A stretch of 47,815 nucleotides of DNA from NCBI GenBank assembly GCA_023436305.1, contig JAEZJQ010000057.1, positions 1 to 47,815 of the forward strand, written 5' to 3'. Position 1 is the stretch's first letter; each line of letters begins with the position of its first letter. The DNA comes from Bacillota bacterium (GTDB taxonomy: Bacteria > Bacillota > UBA4882 > UBA8346). The position numbers and the translations under genes were made by a program. This document shows, one piece after another, positions 7,920 through 16,879 of this stretch. The notes beneath the pieces were generated by a model that did no database searches, was not told where the DNA came from, and saw only the letters and a program-made list of their open reading frames with translations.

Positions 7920-10202
7920 TTAGTAGGTATTTTTACGTTTCAGACTGAGTGAATTTAGCAATACCGAAACCGAGCTCAAAGCCATTGCTCCGGCGGCAAT
8001 GACCGGATTTAGCATTCCCAAGGCCGCCACCGGAATCCCCAAAATGTTGTAAATAAAGGCCCAAAAAAGGTTCTGCCGGATCTTCCGCATGGTTTGCCGG
8101 GCCAGACGGATGGCGGTGGGGATTATCCGCAAATCATTCTGTAAAAAGATGATATCACCAGCTTCAATGGCGGTATCAGTACCGTTTCCCATCGCCAAAC
8201 CCACATCGGCCAAAGCTAGAGCTGGAGCGTCATTTATTCCGTCACCAATCATCGCTACCTTCATTCCCCGACACTTAAGTTCTTCAATTGCAGCCGCTTT
8301 ACCGTCCGGCAAAACACCGGCAATGACCCGCTCGATTCCGACCTGTCCAGCCACCCTCCTGGCGGTTTTTTCATGATCACCGGTTAACATATAGACTTCC
8401 AACCCCAATTGTTTTAGCTCGGCTACCATCATCGCCGCGTTTGCTTTCGTTCGATCCGCCATGGCGAAAATCCCCACCAACCGGCCATTAACCGCCATGA
8501 GTACCGTGGTTTGACCCGCTTCCTGCAAAGGAATTAAAAATTCCCTGGCCGGAGCGGTGTTGATTCCTTGCTCCGCCAGAAATTTTTCAGTCCCGGCCAG
8601 GAGTGACCATTCCTTGAAATCAGCAGATACCCCCAGGCCTGGGAACGCCTTAAATCCATCCGAATCTGGCGCTTCAATCCCGTTTCCGGCTTTCCATTTT
8701 TCATAAATAGCCACTCCCAACGGATGCTCGGATTTTTTCTCGGCAATAGCCGCCAAATCCAGTAATTTATCCTCTGTAAATCCACCCGTCCCATCCAAGG
8801 CCAAAATCCGGGTCACTTCAAGTTTCCCAGTGGTAATGGTCCCGGTTTTATCAAAGACCACCGTATCAATCCGGGAGATCGTTTCCAAGCTGTCCCCGTT
8901 TTTGATCAAAATTCCATGCTGGGCGCCCAGGCCCATTCCCACCGTGATTGCCGCCGGCGTGGCCAACCCAAGCGCGCAAGGACAGGAAATCACCAACACA
9001 GAAATCGCGGCCAACAGAGCTTTTTCCGGCCCAATCCATCCGGGGGCGCCTAAGCGCCAGGCGATAAAGGTAAGTATAGCCGCGGCCACCACCGCCGGAA
9101 CAAATATGGCACATACCCGATCGGCGGTTTTCTGGATGGGAGCCTTACTTCCCTGGGCGGTTTCCACCAGCCGGATGATTTGACCCAGGACCGTCTCCGA
9201 ACCGGTGGCGGTGGCCCGGAATTTCAACGAACCGAACTGGTTGAGCGATGCCCCCACCACCCGGTCACCCGGTTGCTTTTCCACGGGTATACTTTCCCCG
9301 GTAAGCATGGACTCATCCACCACTGAACAGCCTTCCAGCACCATTCCGTCCGCCGGGAGTTTTTCCCCGGGTTTCACGATGATGATTTCGCCAATCCGGA
9401 GCTCTTCCACCGGAATTTCGGTTTCTACGTCATTTCGTAAAACTCTGGCGGTGGGGGGTTTCAATTCCAGGAGTTTTTGGATGGCTTGGGAAGTCCGGCC
9501 CTTCGCCAAAGCCTCCAGATATTTTCCCAACAGCACCAGGGTAATAACCACAGCCGAAGATTCAAAGTAAACCGACTTATGCCCCACCAGGTCCGCCGGA
9601 ATAAACAACGAGATATAGAGGCTATAAAAGTAGGCCGCCGATGTTCCAAAAACCACCAGCAGATCCATATTGGCGCTCTTAGTTTTTAAGGCCAGAAAAG
9701 CATTTTTATAAAATCTGGCCCCGATCACCAGTTGCACCGGAGTGGTTAAGGCCAATTGCAGCCGCCAGTCATGCAAAAACCGCAGCCGAAAACGGATAAG
9801 CTCGAAAAATTCCGCCGCCTTGCTCCGGGACTCCGGAGCAATAAAAACATGGCATATGGACAATTCTTCCGATAACAGCATCATTAAAATCATCGGTGCG
9901 CTGAGCAGCGCCGCCGCCAGGAAGAGATATTTCAGCTTCTTAATCTCATGATTGGGCCGGTTGTTGTTGCCCGAAGTCCTATCTTCGGCCACAATATACG
10001 CCGAATATCCCAGTGAACCAATCTCCTTTACAACCGTAGTGGTTGGTATTTTCGACGAATCATATTCCAACGCCAGTTTCTCCGTAGCAAAATTAACCGT
10101 GGCCTTAATGATCCCATCCAGTTTACTCAAACGCTTTTCAATCCTGGCCGCGCACATGGCGCAACTCATTCCTCCAATTTGTAAGGAAGCTTTCGAATTC
10201 AT
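7920..10202 (-). CDS. copA: copper-exporting P1B-type ATPase, one HMA domain
   Basis: Membrane pump of about 760 aa that expels Cu(I) by ATP hydrolysis. In order: one heavy-metal-binding domain with GMSCAMC near residue 11, a transmembrane pair, an actuator domain with LTGES, the CPC ion-binding motif in SCPCALG, the phosphorylation site DKTGT, the SEHPLG motif of the nucleotide domain, and the hinge GDGINDAP. An uncommon 25-30 residue polar insertion lies between the first two transmembrane pairs. I start at the ATG at 10202, 8 bases after AGGAG; a GTG just upstream overlaps that site. It follows D1 by 73 bp. It may read through from that operon, but a weak promoter overlapping the D1 stop is possible. 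Its place next to a metallocluster enzyme could be chance. Confidence 0.93.
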   Translation of the reverse strand: MNSKASLQIGGMSCAMCAARIEKRLSKLDGIIKATVNFATEKLALEYDSSKIPTTTVVKEIGSLGYSAYIVAEDRTSGNNNRPNHEIKKLKYLFLAAALLSAPMILMMLLSEELSICHVFIAPESRSKAAEFFELIRFRLRFLHDWRLQLALTTPVQLVIGARFYKNAFLALKTKSANMDLLVVFGTSAAYFYSLYISLFIPADLVGHKSVYFESSAVVITLVLLGKYLEALAKGRTSQAIQKLLELKPPTARVLRNDVETEIPVEELRIGEIIIVKPGEKLPADGMVLEGCSVVDESMLTGESIPVEKQPGDRVVGASLNQFGSLKFRATATGSETVLGQIIRLVETAQGSKAPIQKTADRVCAIFVPAVVAAAILTFIAWRLGAPGWIGPEKALLAAISVLVISCPCALGLATPAAITVGMGLGAQHGILIKNGDSLETISRIDTVVFDKTGTITTGKLEVTRILALDGTGGFTEDKLLDLAAIAEKKSEHPLGVAIYEKWKAGNGIEAPDSDGFKAFPGLGVSADFKEWSLLAGTEKFLAEQGINTAPAREFLIPLQEAGQTTVLMAVNGRLVGIFAMADRTKANAAMMVAELKQLGLEVYMLTGDHEKTARRVAGQVGIERVIAGVLPDGKAAAIEELKCRGMKVAMIGDGINDAPALALADVGLAMGNGTDTAIEAGDIIFLQNDLRIIPTAIRLARQTMRKIRQNLFWAFIYNILGIPVAALGMLNPVIAAGAMALSSVSVLLNSLSLKRKNTY

Positions 10203-10275
10203 GAGTATCACTCCTAGGCTTATATGGCTTAGGGCGTAGAATCCCGCGTTTTAATATACCCTAATGTCATCAAAT

Positions 10276-11799
10276 TCAAATTTCCGCCAAAGCCGCATCA
10301 CTGTCGATATAGGTGAACGGGTCCTGTTTATACCACTCTTCAAAGTAGGGCAGCCGGGTGTTGGCGGCGATATTCCGGTTGAACACCGGATTTTTTAGCA
10401 GGCGGGTCAAGCGCCGGGCCAATTCGAAGACGCCGTTGTAACCCATATAATTCACTACCTGGCCGAAGATGGGGAAGACCGGTATACCCTGTTTGGCCGC
10501 CCAACCGTTGCCGCCGATGTGGCCCACATAAATGTCCGGTTTCAGCCTTTCCAACAGATTGGCCTGTTCAAAAGGCTGGCCGGTGGCTACATTAAAAAGT
10601 ACTTTTTCGCTTAACTCCAGATCATTCAGGAAATCATCCCCGAATCCATCGTAATGATAACCTTTCATCCCCACCACTTCCAGGCCCAATTCCACCAAGG
10701 CGCTGGCATTAGCCAGTACCCGGATCTCGCCACCGGCCAGAAAGGCCCGCTTCCCCCGTAAAACTTCCCGGTAAGGGGCCAAAGCCATTTCCAGTTCCCG
10801 GGTTTCAGCTTCAATCAACCGGTCGACACTATCTTCAATCCTAAAAAACTTGGCGATATCCCGAAGCCACTTGTTGGTATTGGCAATCCCGATGGGAATG
10901 GCCCGCAGAACGAAAGGAATCCCATACCGGGCCTGGAGATGCCCCACGAAATAATCGTCATGAGTGGCGCAAATACTCACATTCAATGCCGCTTCGGTAA
11001 CGGTTCCAAAATCATCAGGATGGGCATAGCAGGGCAGGAACCGTACGTTTAAGTCCAAAGCGCGCAAGAGCCGGGCCAGTTCGTCCTCATCAAACCGGCT
11101 CATGGATGAAACGTTCAAGACATTCACGGTCTTACTAATCCGGTATTTTTCGGCCAACGTTTCCAGCTCGTCAGGAATCAACCGTTGCTCCTCCTGTCGC
11201 ACATCCACCAAATTTCGCAATATGCCGTGATAAACCGAATCATAAGCGCTGGCTTGAATCTTGGTCTTGAAACCTTCGCAATGTACCGGAACGATCTTGG
11301 CGGTAACCTCGGTTTGCAATTGGGCTAATATGCCGTCCAAATCATCTCCGATGAGCGCCGGTACGCAACTATTAGCCACAATAATGGCGCCGGGCCGGAA
11401 TTCCCGTTCCGCATACAAGACCGCTTCGCGCAGCTTGGCCTCTCCGCCTTTAATCACATCATTTTCGTCCAGATTAGTATTTAGCCAGATTAAGCCGGTG
11501 GCTTTCGTATCGCGGAGCTTCTGAAAGTTTTTGGTCAAACCGGCCATGGCAGTATTGCTGCCTCCGCACCCGATGGGGGAGTGAATGATGATTACCGCAT
11601 TCCGGAGCGTGTTTAAAATCGCCATGCTTAAGTTTAATTGGCACCCTTGAGTCTGAGCAAACATACGCGTGATTCCGTTCAGGCATCCCTTTTTAGCTCC
11701 CCTGGCCAGTTCACAACAGGAACCGCCAAACGCGTTACAAGCCCGTAATCTATCCTCCCGCACCGGCGGGGCTTTTTCCTTCATGAAATCCATTAGCAT
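10276..11799 (-). CDS. nitrogenase-like component 1 alpha subunit, D1 (MarD-type candidate)
   Basis: NifD-family subunit (507 aa), expected to hold the active-site cofactor and, with K1, the P-cluster. Counting from this start, P-cluster-type cysteines are Cys53 (TQGCQL), Cys78 (PIGCGG) and Cys145 (NSCVPALIGDD). The cofactor-ligand cysteine is Cys277 in SICATHDDYF. By hand alignment the NifD residue His195 becomes Tyr and the His442 ligand region (GIPVFPIFG) has no histidine, while the Gln191 equivalent is kept. This is not what an N2-fixing enzyme shows. I start at 11799 because GGGAGG lies 5 bases upstream. K1 precedes it by 36 bp. Methylthio-alkane reductase is the nearest characterised system I can name; a different substrate is quite possible. 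Confidence 0.85.
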   Translation of the reverse strand: MLMDFMKEKAPPVREDRLRACNAFGGSCCELARGAKKGCLNGITRMFAQTQGCQLNLSMAILNTLRNAVIIIHSPIGCGGSNTAMAGLTKNFQKLRDTKATGLIWLNTNLDENDVIKGGEAKLREAVLYAEREFRPGAIIVANSCVPALIGDDLDGILAQLQTEVTAKIVPVHCEGFKTKIQASAYDSVYHGILRNLVDVRQEEQRLIPDELETLAEKYRISKTVNVLNVSSMSRFDEDELARLLRALDLNVRFLPCYAHPDDFGTVTEAALNVSICATHDDYFVGHLQARYGIPFVLRAIPIGIANTNKWLRDIAKFFRIEDSVDRLIEAETRELEMALAPYREVLRGKRAFLAGGEIRVLANASALVELGLEVVGMKGYHYDGFGDDFLNDLELSEKVLFNVATGQPFEQANLLERLKPDIYVGHIGGNGWAAKQGIPVFPIFGQVVNYMGYNGVFELARRLTRLLKNPVFNRNIAANTRLPYFEEWYKQDPFTYIDSDAALAEI

Positions 11800-11835
11800 A
11801 CCGCCTCCCTCAAAATAATCACATAACAATATATA

Positions 11836-13176
11836 TTACCGGCTACCCACCAAGACACTCATTATATCTTCAACCAAACGCAAGGCCCCGGCATATCCGG
11901 CATAAGCCCGGTCAAGCACCACCCGGTTGGAGATGGGATAGGTAACACTTAAATGAGGCAATCCCAGATTCTCGGCCAAATCTCTTTCGAAAGCGCTACC
12001 GATGATAAAGGCTGGATTCAATCCATCATAATAGCGCTGATTATGATTGGCCGGCCAATGATTATAAAGATGCCGCTTTACACTTGAAGTATCGCTGTCA
12101 AATACCAGTTTCGGCCGGATGGGCGAAAGATAATTTCCAAACCGGGCCGTAACCCGCTCCTGCTGTTCCTCGTTCAAAAGGTCGGTCACCACCACCAATT
12201 CCGGGATCCAGCCCAGATCATCCGCCAGAAAACGGGTCAAGGCCTGGGCGTAATTGGAATCTCCCACCACCACGGCATATCGCTGCAGTTCCAGATCATT
12301 ATACACATCAGCCAACCTTTCCAGGTAACCGTAAAAGTGTTGTTTCTCTTCCCGAATGATCGTATCGACAAACTTTTCCGCGACACCTAAAGCCCCACCG
12401 ATGATTCGCAAAAATTGTTCCGTGCCAAACACGCCGATTGGAAATGGGGCAATCACAAAAGGCGTTCCATGTTCTTCCTCAAATATTTTCGCAGGTTCCA
12501 CCCCGATTGTATCGGAAACCACCACATTTAAAACCGCCGCCCCCGCATTTCTTAAGTTATCAAGGGTCTCCCCCTCGCCAAAAAAAGTGTTGATTTGATA
12601 GCCCAGCTTCTCCAGGAGCGTTTTTAAAACCGCTAGATTTCCTTTCCAAAAAACATCCTGCACCGGGACAATCCCCCATAAATTAATGGTTTTAGGGTTC
12701 TTGACCGGATTTTTAACGACCAACTCCCGAAACAATAACTCTAAAATAATGTCATACCCTTTATAGGAATTCCCCTTAAAACCGCCGGTATTGGCGGCCA
12801 GCACCGGCGCCCGGCCGCCGCCGAATCGTTTGGCTACCGAATGGACATCATCCCCAATCATCTCCACCATACACCCGGTAACCACTACATACAGATCTCC
12901 ATCCATAACTTTTAAAGTATTTTTAACCTGCTCCGCCAGCCGGTTTTCCCCGCCGAACACAATCTCATTTTCGTAAACATTGGAACTGGGCAGCGCCTGA
13001 CCGGAACAATAACCACTCCCCAGATAACCCGCCGCCCCGTTTAAAGCGTTGGCAATATTCCCGCCACAGCCCCCCGCCGCATGCAAAATCGGAATGGTTC
13101 GGGGCAAGCTAATCAAAGTCCCGATAGCCCCACCCAAAGCGCAAGTATACCGGGGCCGGTCAACAAACTTACTCAT
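11836..13176 (-). CDS. nitrogenase-like component 1 beta subunit, K1 (MarK-type candidate)
   Basis: NifK-family subunit of 446 aa. P-cluster cysteines are Cys12 (TCALGGA), Cys37 (AGGCGGN) and Cys102 (TGCMVEMIGDD). A later G-G-F-K-G-N-S segment corresponds to the NifK region near Ser188. It lacks the long N-terminal extension of molybdenum NifK. I start at the ATG at 13176, with GGAGGTG before it; an upstream GTG overlaps that site. The gene comes before its D partner, the reverse of the order in pair 2, although both K proteins are exactly 446 aa. It follows an ABC ATPase gene by 19 bp, so importer and enzyme are probably expressed together. Confidence 0.85.
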   Translation of the reverse strand: MSKFVDRPRYTCALGGAIGTLISLPRTIPILHAAGGCGGNIANALNGAAGYLGSGYCSGQALPSSNVYENEIVFGGENRLAEQVKNTLKVMDGDLYVVVTGCMVEMIGDDVHSVAKRFGGGRAPVLAANTGGFKGNSYKGYDIILELLFRELVVKNPVKNPKTINLWGIVPVQDVFWKGNLAVLKTLLEKLGYQINTFFGEGETLDNLRNAGAAVLNVVVSDTIGVEPAKIFEEEHGTPFVIAPFPIGVFGTEQFLRIIGGALGVAEKFVDTIIREEKQHFYGYLERLADVYNDLELQRYAVVVGDSNYAQALTRFLADDLGWIPELVVVTDLLNEEQQERVTARFGNYLSPIRPKLVFDSDTSSVKRHLYNHWPANHNQRYYDGLNPAFIIGSAFERDLAENLGLPHLSVTYPISNRVVLDRAYAGYAGALRLVEDIMSVLVGSR

Positions 13177-13195
13177 TCGAAACACCTCCGATAAA

Positions 13196-14014
13196 TTACA
13201 AATAGTAGCTTAAATAATTCTCTTGGACGAAATGGAGGATCTCCAGGATGTGGCTGCGGATCCTGAAGAAATCGGGATGGCTTCGGCTGCGGGGCCTGCC
13301 GATTTCTACTTTGATAATTTCTTGAATCTTTCCGGGACGGGGGGTCATAATAACAATCCGGTCGCTTAAGTAAATGGCCTCATCCACATCATGAGTCACC
13401 AAAACCATTGTAGTTTTCCGCCGTTCCCAGATTTTTAAAATCTCATCCTGCATGGCCATCCGGGTGAAGGCATCCAAAGCACCCAGCGGTTCATCCAGGA
13501 GCAATACTTTGGGATGGTTCACCAGCGCCCGGGCCAAGGCCACCCGTTGGGCCATTCCCCCGGAAAGCTGGTGGGGATAAGAGCGTTCGAAACCGTCCAA
13601 ACCTACCATTTTAACGTACTCTTCCACCTCATGCCCTTTTTCATGTATAATTTTCCGGGCTTTCAGCCCGGTGGAAATATTGCCCTTAACATTGAGCCAA
13701 GGAAAGAGGGTTGGATCCTGAAAGACCAGTCCCCGCTCAAAACCGGGCCCGGCAATCGCTTCCCCATCGATGGTTAAACCGCCGGAATTTGGCTGATCCA
13801 ATCCGGCAATCATACGGAGCAGTGTGGATTTACCACAGCCGCTGGGGCCCACCAACGACACAAATTCACCGGCGTGAATCGTCAGGTTCACTCCGTTTAA
13901 TGCCACAATCTTTTCTCCGTCGGGGTTGCTGAAAATCTTAACCACTTCGTTGGCGACCAGCTTACCAACTTCCGCAACCGGTTCAATGATGGTTTTTGTA
14001 AACGTGGTCACCAT
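13196..14014 (-). CDS. NitT/TauT-type ABC transporter ATPase, system 1
   Basis: ATPase subunit of a nitrate/sulfonate/taurine-type importer (272 aa). Walker A is GPSGCGKST, the Q-loop is in VFQDPTLFPW, the signature is LSGGMAQR, Walker B is LLLDEPLGALD and the switch histidine is in THDVDEA. It overlaps the permease gene by 7 bp and is followed 19 bp later by K1. The tight coupling to a nitrogenase-like pair suggests the importer brings in that enzyme's sulfur substrate or a related compound. The substrate cannot be read from the ATPase. It is distinct from, but similar in type to, system 2 at 20850-23773. Confidence 0.92.
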   Translation of the reverse strand: MVTTFTKTIIEPVAEVGKLVANEVVKIFSNPDGEKIVALNGVNLTIHAGEFVSLVGPSGCGKSTLLRMIAGLDQPNSGGLTIDGEAIAGPGFERGLVFQDPTLFPWLNVKGNISTGLKARKIIHEKGHEVEEYVKMVGLDGFERSYPHQLSGGMAQRVALARALVNHPKVLLLDEPLGALDAFTRMAMQDEILKIWERRKTTMVLVTHDVDEAIYLSDRIVIMTPRPGKIQEIIKVEIGRPRSRSHPDFFRIRSHILEILHFVQENYLSYYL

Positions 14015-15033
14015 TTGATTACCCCCTTCTGCCAGGACAATACCCGGTCGCGAACCTTAAAAAGCAGCGTGATTACCCCGAAAAACAATAGAAATAGCAG
14101 CACAATACTGGCATATACTTTATCATATTCGGCCCAGCCGGTGGCCCAACTGATATACCAGCCCAACCCGGCTTTAACTCCCACCATTTCAGCTACAATC
14201 AGGGTGGCACAAGATACCCCCATCCCTTGGAATAGCCCCAGGAAAATATTGGGCAAAGCCGCCGGGATGGCTACCTGAAAAATGAGATATTTCTCATCGG
14301 CTCCCAGCGTTCGAGCCACTTCGAAATACGCATTCTTTACCCCGGAAATTCCGGATGAAGTCATTAAGGTCACTGGAAACCAGACGGCTAAAGAAATTAA
14401 AAAAGTGCTTCCCATAAAACTGGTGGGAAATAAGATCATCACCAGCGGAATCCAGGTAACCGCCGGAATCGGTCCGATAATCTTAATGGCCGGCGTCAGC
14501 CAGTAACTCCATTTTTTATTCCAGCCCATTAACACCCCGGAAATCAGGCCGACGGATGCCCCCAGCAGGTATCCGGTTCCCAGCAGCCTGATCGAATAGA
14601 GCAAACTGGTTCCCAGAACGCTCCAGTCCTTGATCAGGGCATTTAGAATCTTATCGGGCCAGGGAAAATAAGGCATAGGCATAATTGCGGTTTTCAAAGT
14701 CAGCCAATCCCATAAGAAAAAGATGATGGATACTACGGTCAATAACGGCGCTTTATCTTGCAAAGCCTGGTTTAATCCGGTATTCCAAAATGAGAATATC
14801 AACAGCGCCAGATAAACTGCCAGAAATATGCCAATCAACGACGGATACGCAGGCGTGGCCGTAAAATTCAAACGATTGGGAATTAAATAATACAAAAGAA
14901 CGACTCCGGCAAATGATAAAAACGGCAACAGTTTCAGTATCCCCTTGGGAAAATCTTTCTTCCCTCCGGACTCCCGTTTTTCCGGAACCGCCGCTAAACT
15001 CAATGGGCCATTCACTTCTTCCACTGAAGCCAT
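14008..15033 (-). CDS. NitT/TauT-type ABC transporter permease, system 1
   Basis: Inner-membrane permease of the BPD_transp_1 type (341 aa). After a soluble N-terminus there are several extra hydrophobic segments (about residues 35-120), then the conserved core with the EAA-type loop ARTLGADEKYLIFQVAIPAA near residue 255. The extra N-terminal membrane region makes it longer than the 250-aa SsuC type; system 2 has the same layout, so the two transporters probably share ancestry. I start at the ATG at 15033, 9 bases after GAGGTGG. It lies between the binding protein and the ATPase genes. Confidence 0.88.
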   Translation of the reverse strand: MASVEEVNGPLSLAAVPEKRESGGKKDFPKGILKLLPFLSFAGVVLLYYLIPNRLNFTATPAYPSLIGIFLAVYLALLIFSFWNTGLNQALQDKAPLLTVVSIIFFLWDWLTLKTAIMPMPYFPWPDKILNALIKDWSVLGTSLLYSIRLLGTGYLLGASVGLISGVLMGWNKKWSYWLTPAIKIIGPIPAVTWIPLVMILFPTSFMGSTFLISLAVWFPVTLMTSSGISGVKNAYFEVARTLGADEKYLIFQVAIPAALPNIFLGLFQGMGVSCATLIVAEMVGVKAGLGWYISWATGWAEYDKVYASIVLLFLLFFGVITLLFKVRDRVLSWQKGVIKW

Positions 15034-15114
15034 GATGAAACCACCTCGATTTTTAGAGAGAGATATGCCTTTTAAAGACGGCAAGCCCCCACTGTATGGA
15101 TAAAACTGTTATCA

Positions 15115-16095
15115 CTAATTCTCAACATCCGGATAAGAAATAAAGATTTTATCAGTCTCTTTTTCCACATTCACCTTGGACTCAAAGAGCCCCAGTTTCT
15201 TAAACTCCTCGATGGACACCTTGATTGCATGCCGGCCACCGGCCACACTGGGAATATATTTATAGGTCTTCATTAAGCCCAGATTATAATCAAGGTCTCC
15301 CATCGCATATTTTTTCTCTAACAGTAATTTAACAGTTTCTTCTTTATGAGCGGCCACCCATTTGGCAGCCCGGATCACCGCCCGGGTGATCGCTTTGGCG
15401 GTCTTGGGGTCCTCGCGGACAATCTTCCCCCGGATGCATAACATACAGCAATATTCATTCTTGAAGTCCGGGTCCAAAGTACTGGAACGGATTAATTTGG
15501 CTTTTCTTTCATTCACCACTTTAATCCCAAGTTGTTCACCAATGATCGCCGCGTCAATCTCCTTTTTCTCCAATGCCAGAATCAACTGTGCCGCCGGATA
15601 GTCCCGCCAGGTATAATCCTTAACGTCGCCACCCTCATGTAAAATAGCCCTGTATCCGAAATTCATCGAACCTCCGCCGATTCCACCGGAAATGCCGATG
15701 ATTTTTCCTTTTAGATCCTTGAAGTTATTATACGGTGAATTCTTTAATACAATCGTGGCGATACACCCGGTATGAATCCCCGTGGTAAAATTGATGTCCA
15801 ATCCGCCCTGGATTGGCTTCAGCCAGGTTACCACCAACCCGTCAGTAACATCAACCTTCCCCGTGGCCAGCCCGTCCCGGAGGGTAGGATAATCCCCCTT
15901 TAACAGTGTCACTTCCAGACCTTCTTTTTTGAAAAACCCCTTTTCATAGGCAATGATCAATGGCCCCTGGCACAGATTGCCATTTTGTCCCACCACAATC
16001 TTTTTCTTCACGGCTTTCCCATCAGCCCTCGCCATCAACAACAAACATCCCATCAACAATACCGCCAAAGGCAAGCAAAAACGCCACCGTTTCAT
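15115..16095 (-). CDS. ABC transporter substrate-binding protein (NMT1/SsuA-like), system 1
   Basis: Periplasmic-type binding protein of 326 aa from the NMT1/SsuA-like group. The N-terminus has a signal peptide (about residues 1-25). The segment LLMGC could be a lipobox, but more hydrophobic residues follow the cysteine, so the anchoring is unclear. The mature part starts with K-I-V-V-G-Q and the family pattern G-P-L-I-I-A-Y-E-K-G-F-F-K-K-E-G-L-E-V. A Cys-Cys pair (N-E-Y-C-C-M-L-C) is present, and a G-G-I-G-G-G loop lies in the ligand-binding region. It is encoded after the flavin-type protein and before its permease. The ligand is unknown; sulfonate-like or thioether sulfur compounds are likely from context. 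Confidence 0.88.
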   Translation of the reverse strand: MKRWRFCLPLAVLLMGCLLLMARADGKAVKKKIVVGQNGNLCQGPLIIAYEKGFFKKEGLEVTLLKGDYPTLRDGLATGKVDVTDGLVVTWLKPIQGGLDINFTTGIHTGCIATIVLKNSPYNNFKDLKGKIIGISGGIGGGSMNFGYRAILHEGGDVKDYTWRDYPAAQLILALEKKEIDAAIIGEQLGIKVVNERKAKLIRSSTLDPDFKNEYCCMLCIRGKIVREDPKTAKAITRAVIRAAKWVAAHKEETVKLLLEKKYAMGDLDYNLGLMKTYKYIPSVAGGRHAIKVSIEEFKKLGLFESKVNVEKETDKIFISYPDVEN

Positions 16096-16173
16096 TCATT
16101 ATCAGTCCTTTCGTATCAGGATTTTCATAACTCATAACTCAAAATTTAAAACGTAAACCCATTCCAATTCCAC

Positions 16174-16638
16174 CTAATTTTCATATATGGCCAATTCTTC
16201 CTCCGCCTGGGGACTGGTACCCTTTCGAAAATCAAGCAATTTTACTTTATGGGGGTGTACTCTAAACAGCGTGTTCCCATCAAGTTGTCCTTGCTCCACT
16301 CTGGCTTTGAATGAAGGGTTTCGGTCGCTAATTAAATGAACCGCTTTTTGATATTCCGCGCTATCTGGTTCCAGTGGCGCCGCGTATCCTGAGACGGTGA
16401 CGTTTTGATAGGTTCCCAGTTCCTGTCCCTCATGTTGAAATAACAGCTTAACCGCCGGATTGGCGGCAATCTCACGGACTTTTTCGGTGGAGCTTCCCGT
16501 GGAAAAATAGATATGAAAACCATCATTGGCGAAGGAAAGCAAAGTCCTGAGTCCCGGAAAATCCCTGGTTCCCACCGTAGCCAAAATCAGATACTTTGTA
16601 TTGCTTATGTATTCCGTTGCTTCAGTCAAATTACTCAT
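16174..16638 (-). CDS. pyridoxamine-phosphate-oxidase-like flavin split-barrel protein
   Basis: Protein of 154 aa with the PNPOx-like FMN-binding split-barrel fold: an N-terminal helix (M-S-N-L-T-E-A), the strand I-L-A-T-V-G-T, then F-A-N-D-G-F-H-I-Y-F-S-T-G and the region N-V-T-V-S-G-Y-A. Members reduce flavins, bind FMN or act as oxidoreductases; the exact role is not known. The frame is open up to 16788, but I start at 16638, where AAAGGAGGTG precedes the ATG. The upstream part overlaps a leader terminator. It is the first gene of the unit leading to system 1 and the K1-D1 pair, so it could supply reduced flavin for that pathway. Confidence 0.82.
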   Translation of the reverse strand: MSNLTEATEYISNTKYLILATVGTRDFPGLRTLLSFANDGFHIYFSTGSSTEKVREIAANPAVKLLFQHEGQELGTYQNVTVSGYAAPLEPDSAEYQKAVHLISDRNPSFKARVEQGQLDGNTLFRVHPHKVKLLDFRKGTSPQAEEELAIYEN

Positions 16639-16711
16639 TGGATCACCTCCTTTTTTAGCCGCGTAAGCGCGCATCATCGGCAAACAATCCTCGACATCGG
16701 AAATGTATATT

Positions 16712-16753
16712 AAAAAAAGGCCATGTTTCATCGTTTTCGATGATCCACGGCCT
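16712..16753 (-). terminator. leader terminator before the split-barrel gene
   Basis: On the minus strand two 16-base arms (16738-16753 and 16718-16733) form a hairpin with few mismatches, an AAAA loop and a run of seven T. It lies about 50 bases after the predicted start site and 75 bases before the gene, so it can act as an attenuator. It can also stop read-through from D2-K2. A small hairpin CCAG-ACAAA-CTGG sits just before it. Confidence 0.7.
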
Positions 16754-16784
16754 CCAGTTTGTCTGGTCAACCAACTTATACAAT

Positions 16785-16839
16785 TCATATCGGAATACTA
16801 GGTTATAATTATATTACTATGCAGCATTATCGTTGTCAA
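16785..16839 (-). promoter_or_regulatory. promoter and operator of the K1-D1 unit
   Basis: TTGACA (16834-16839, minus strand) and TAATAT (16811-16816) with a 17-bp spacer. Eight bases downstream is the dyad CCTAGTATTCCGATATG (about 16786-16802). It probably drives the split-barrel gene, ABC system 1, K1 and D1, separately from the D2-K2 operon. Confidence 0.8.
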
Positions 16840-16879
16840 TCATTTCTTTGAAGATTTTTTGTTGCCCGAATGTTTCGGT

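Noticed and set aside
16639..16788. 50-residue N-terminal extension of the split-barrel protein
   Set aside because: It overlaps the leader terminator and lacks a ribosome binding site; the internal ATG has AAAGGAGGTG.
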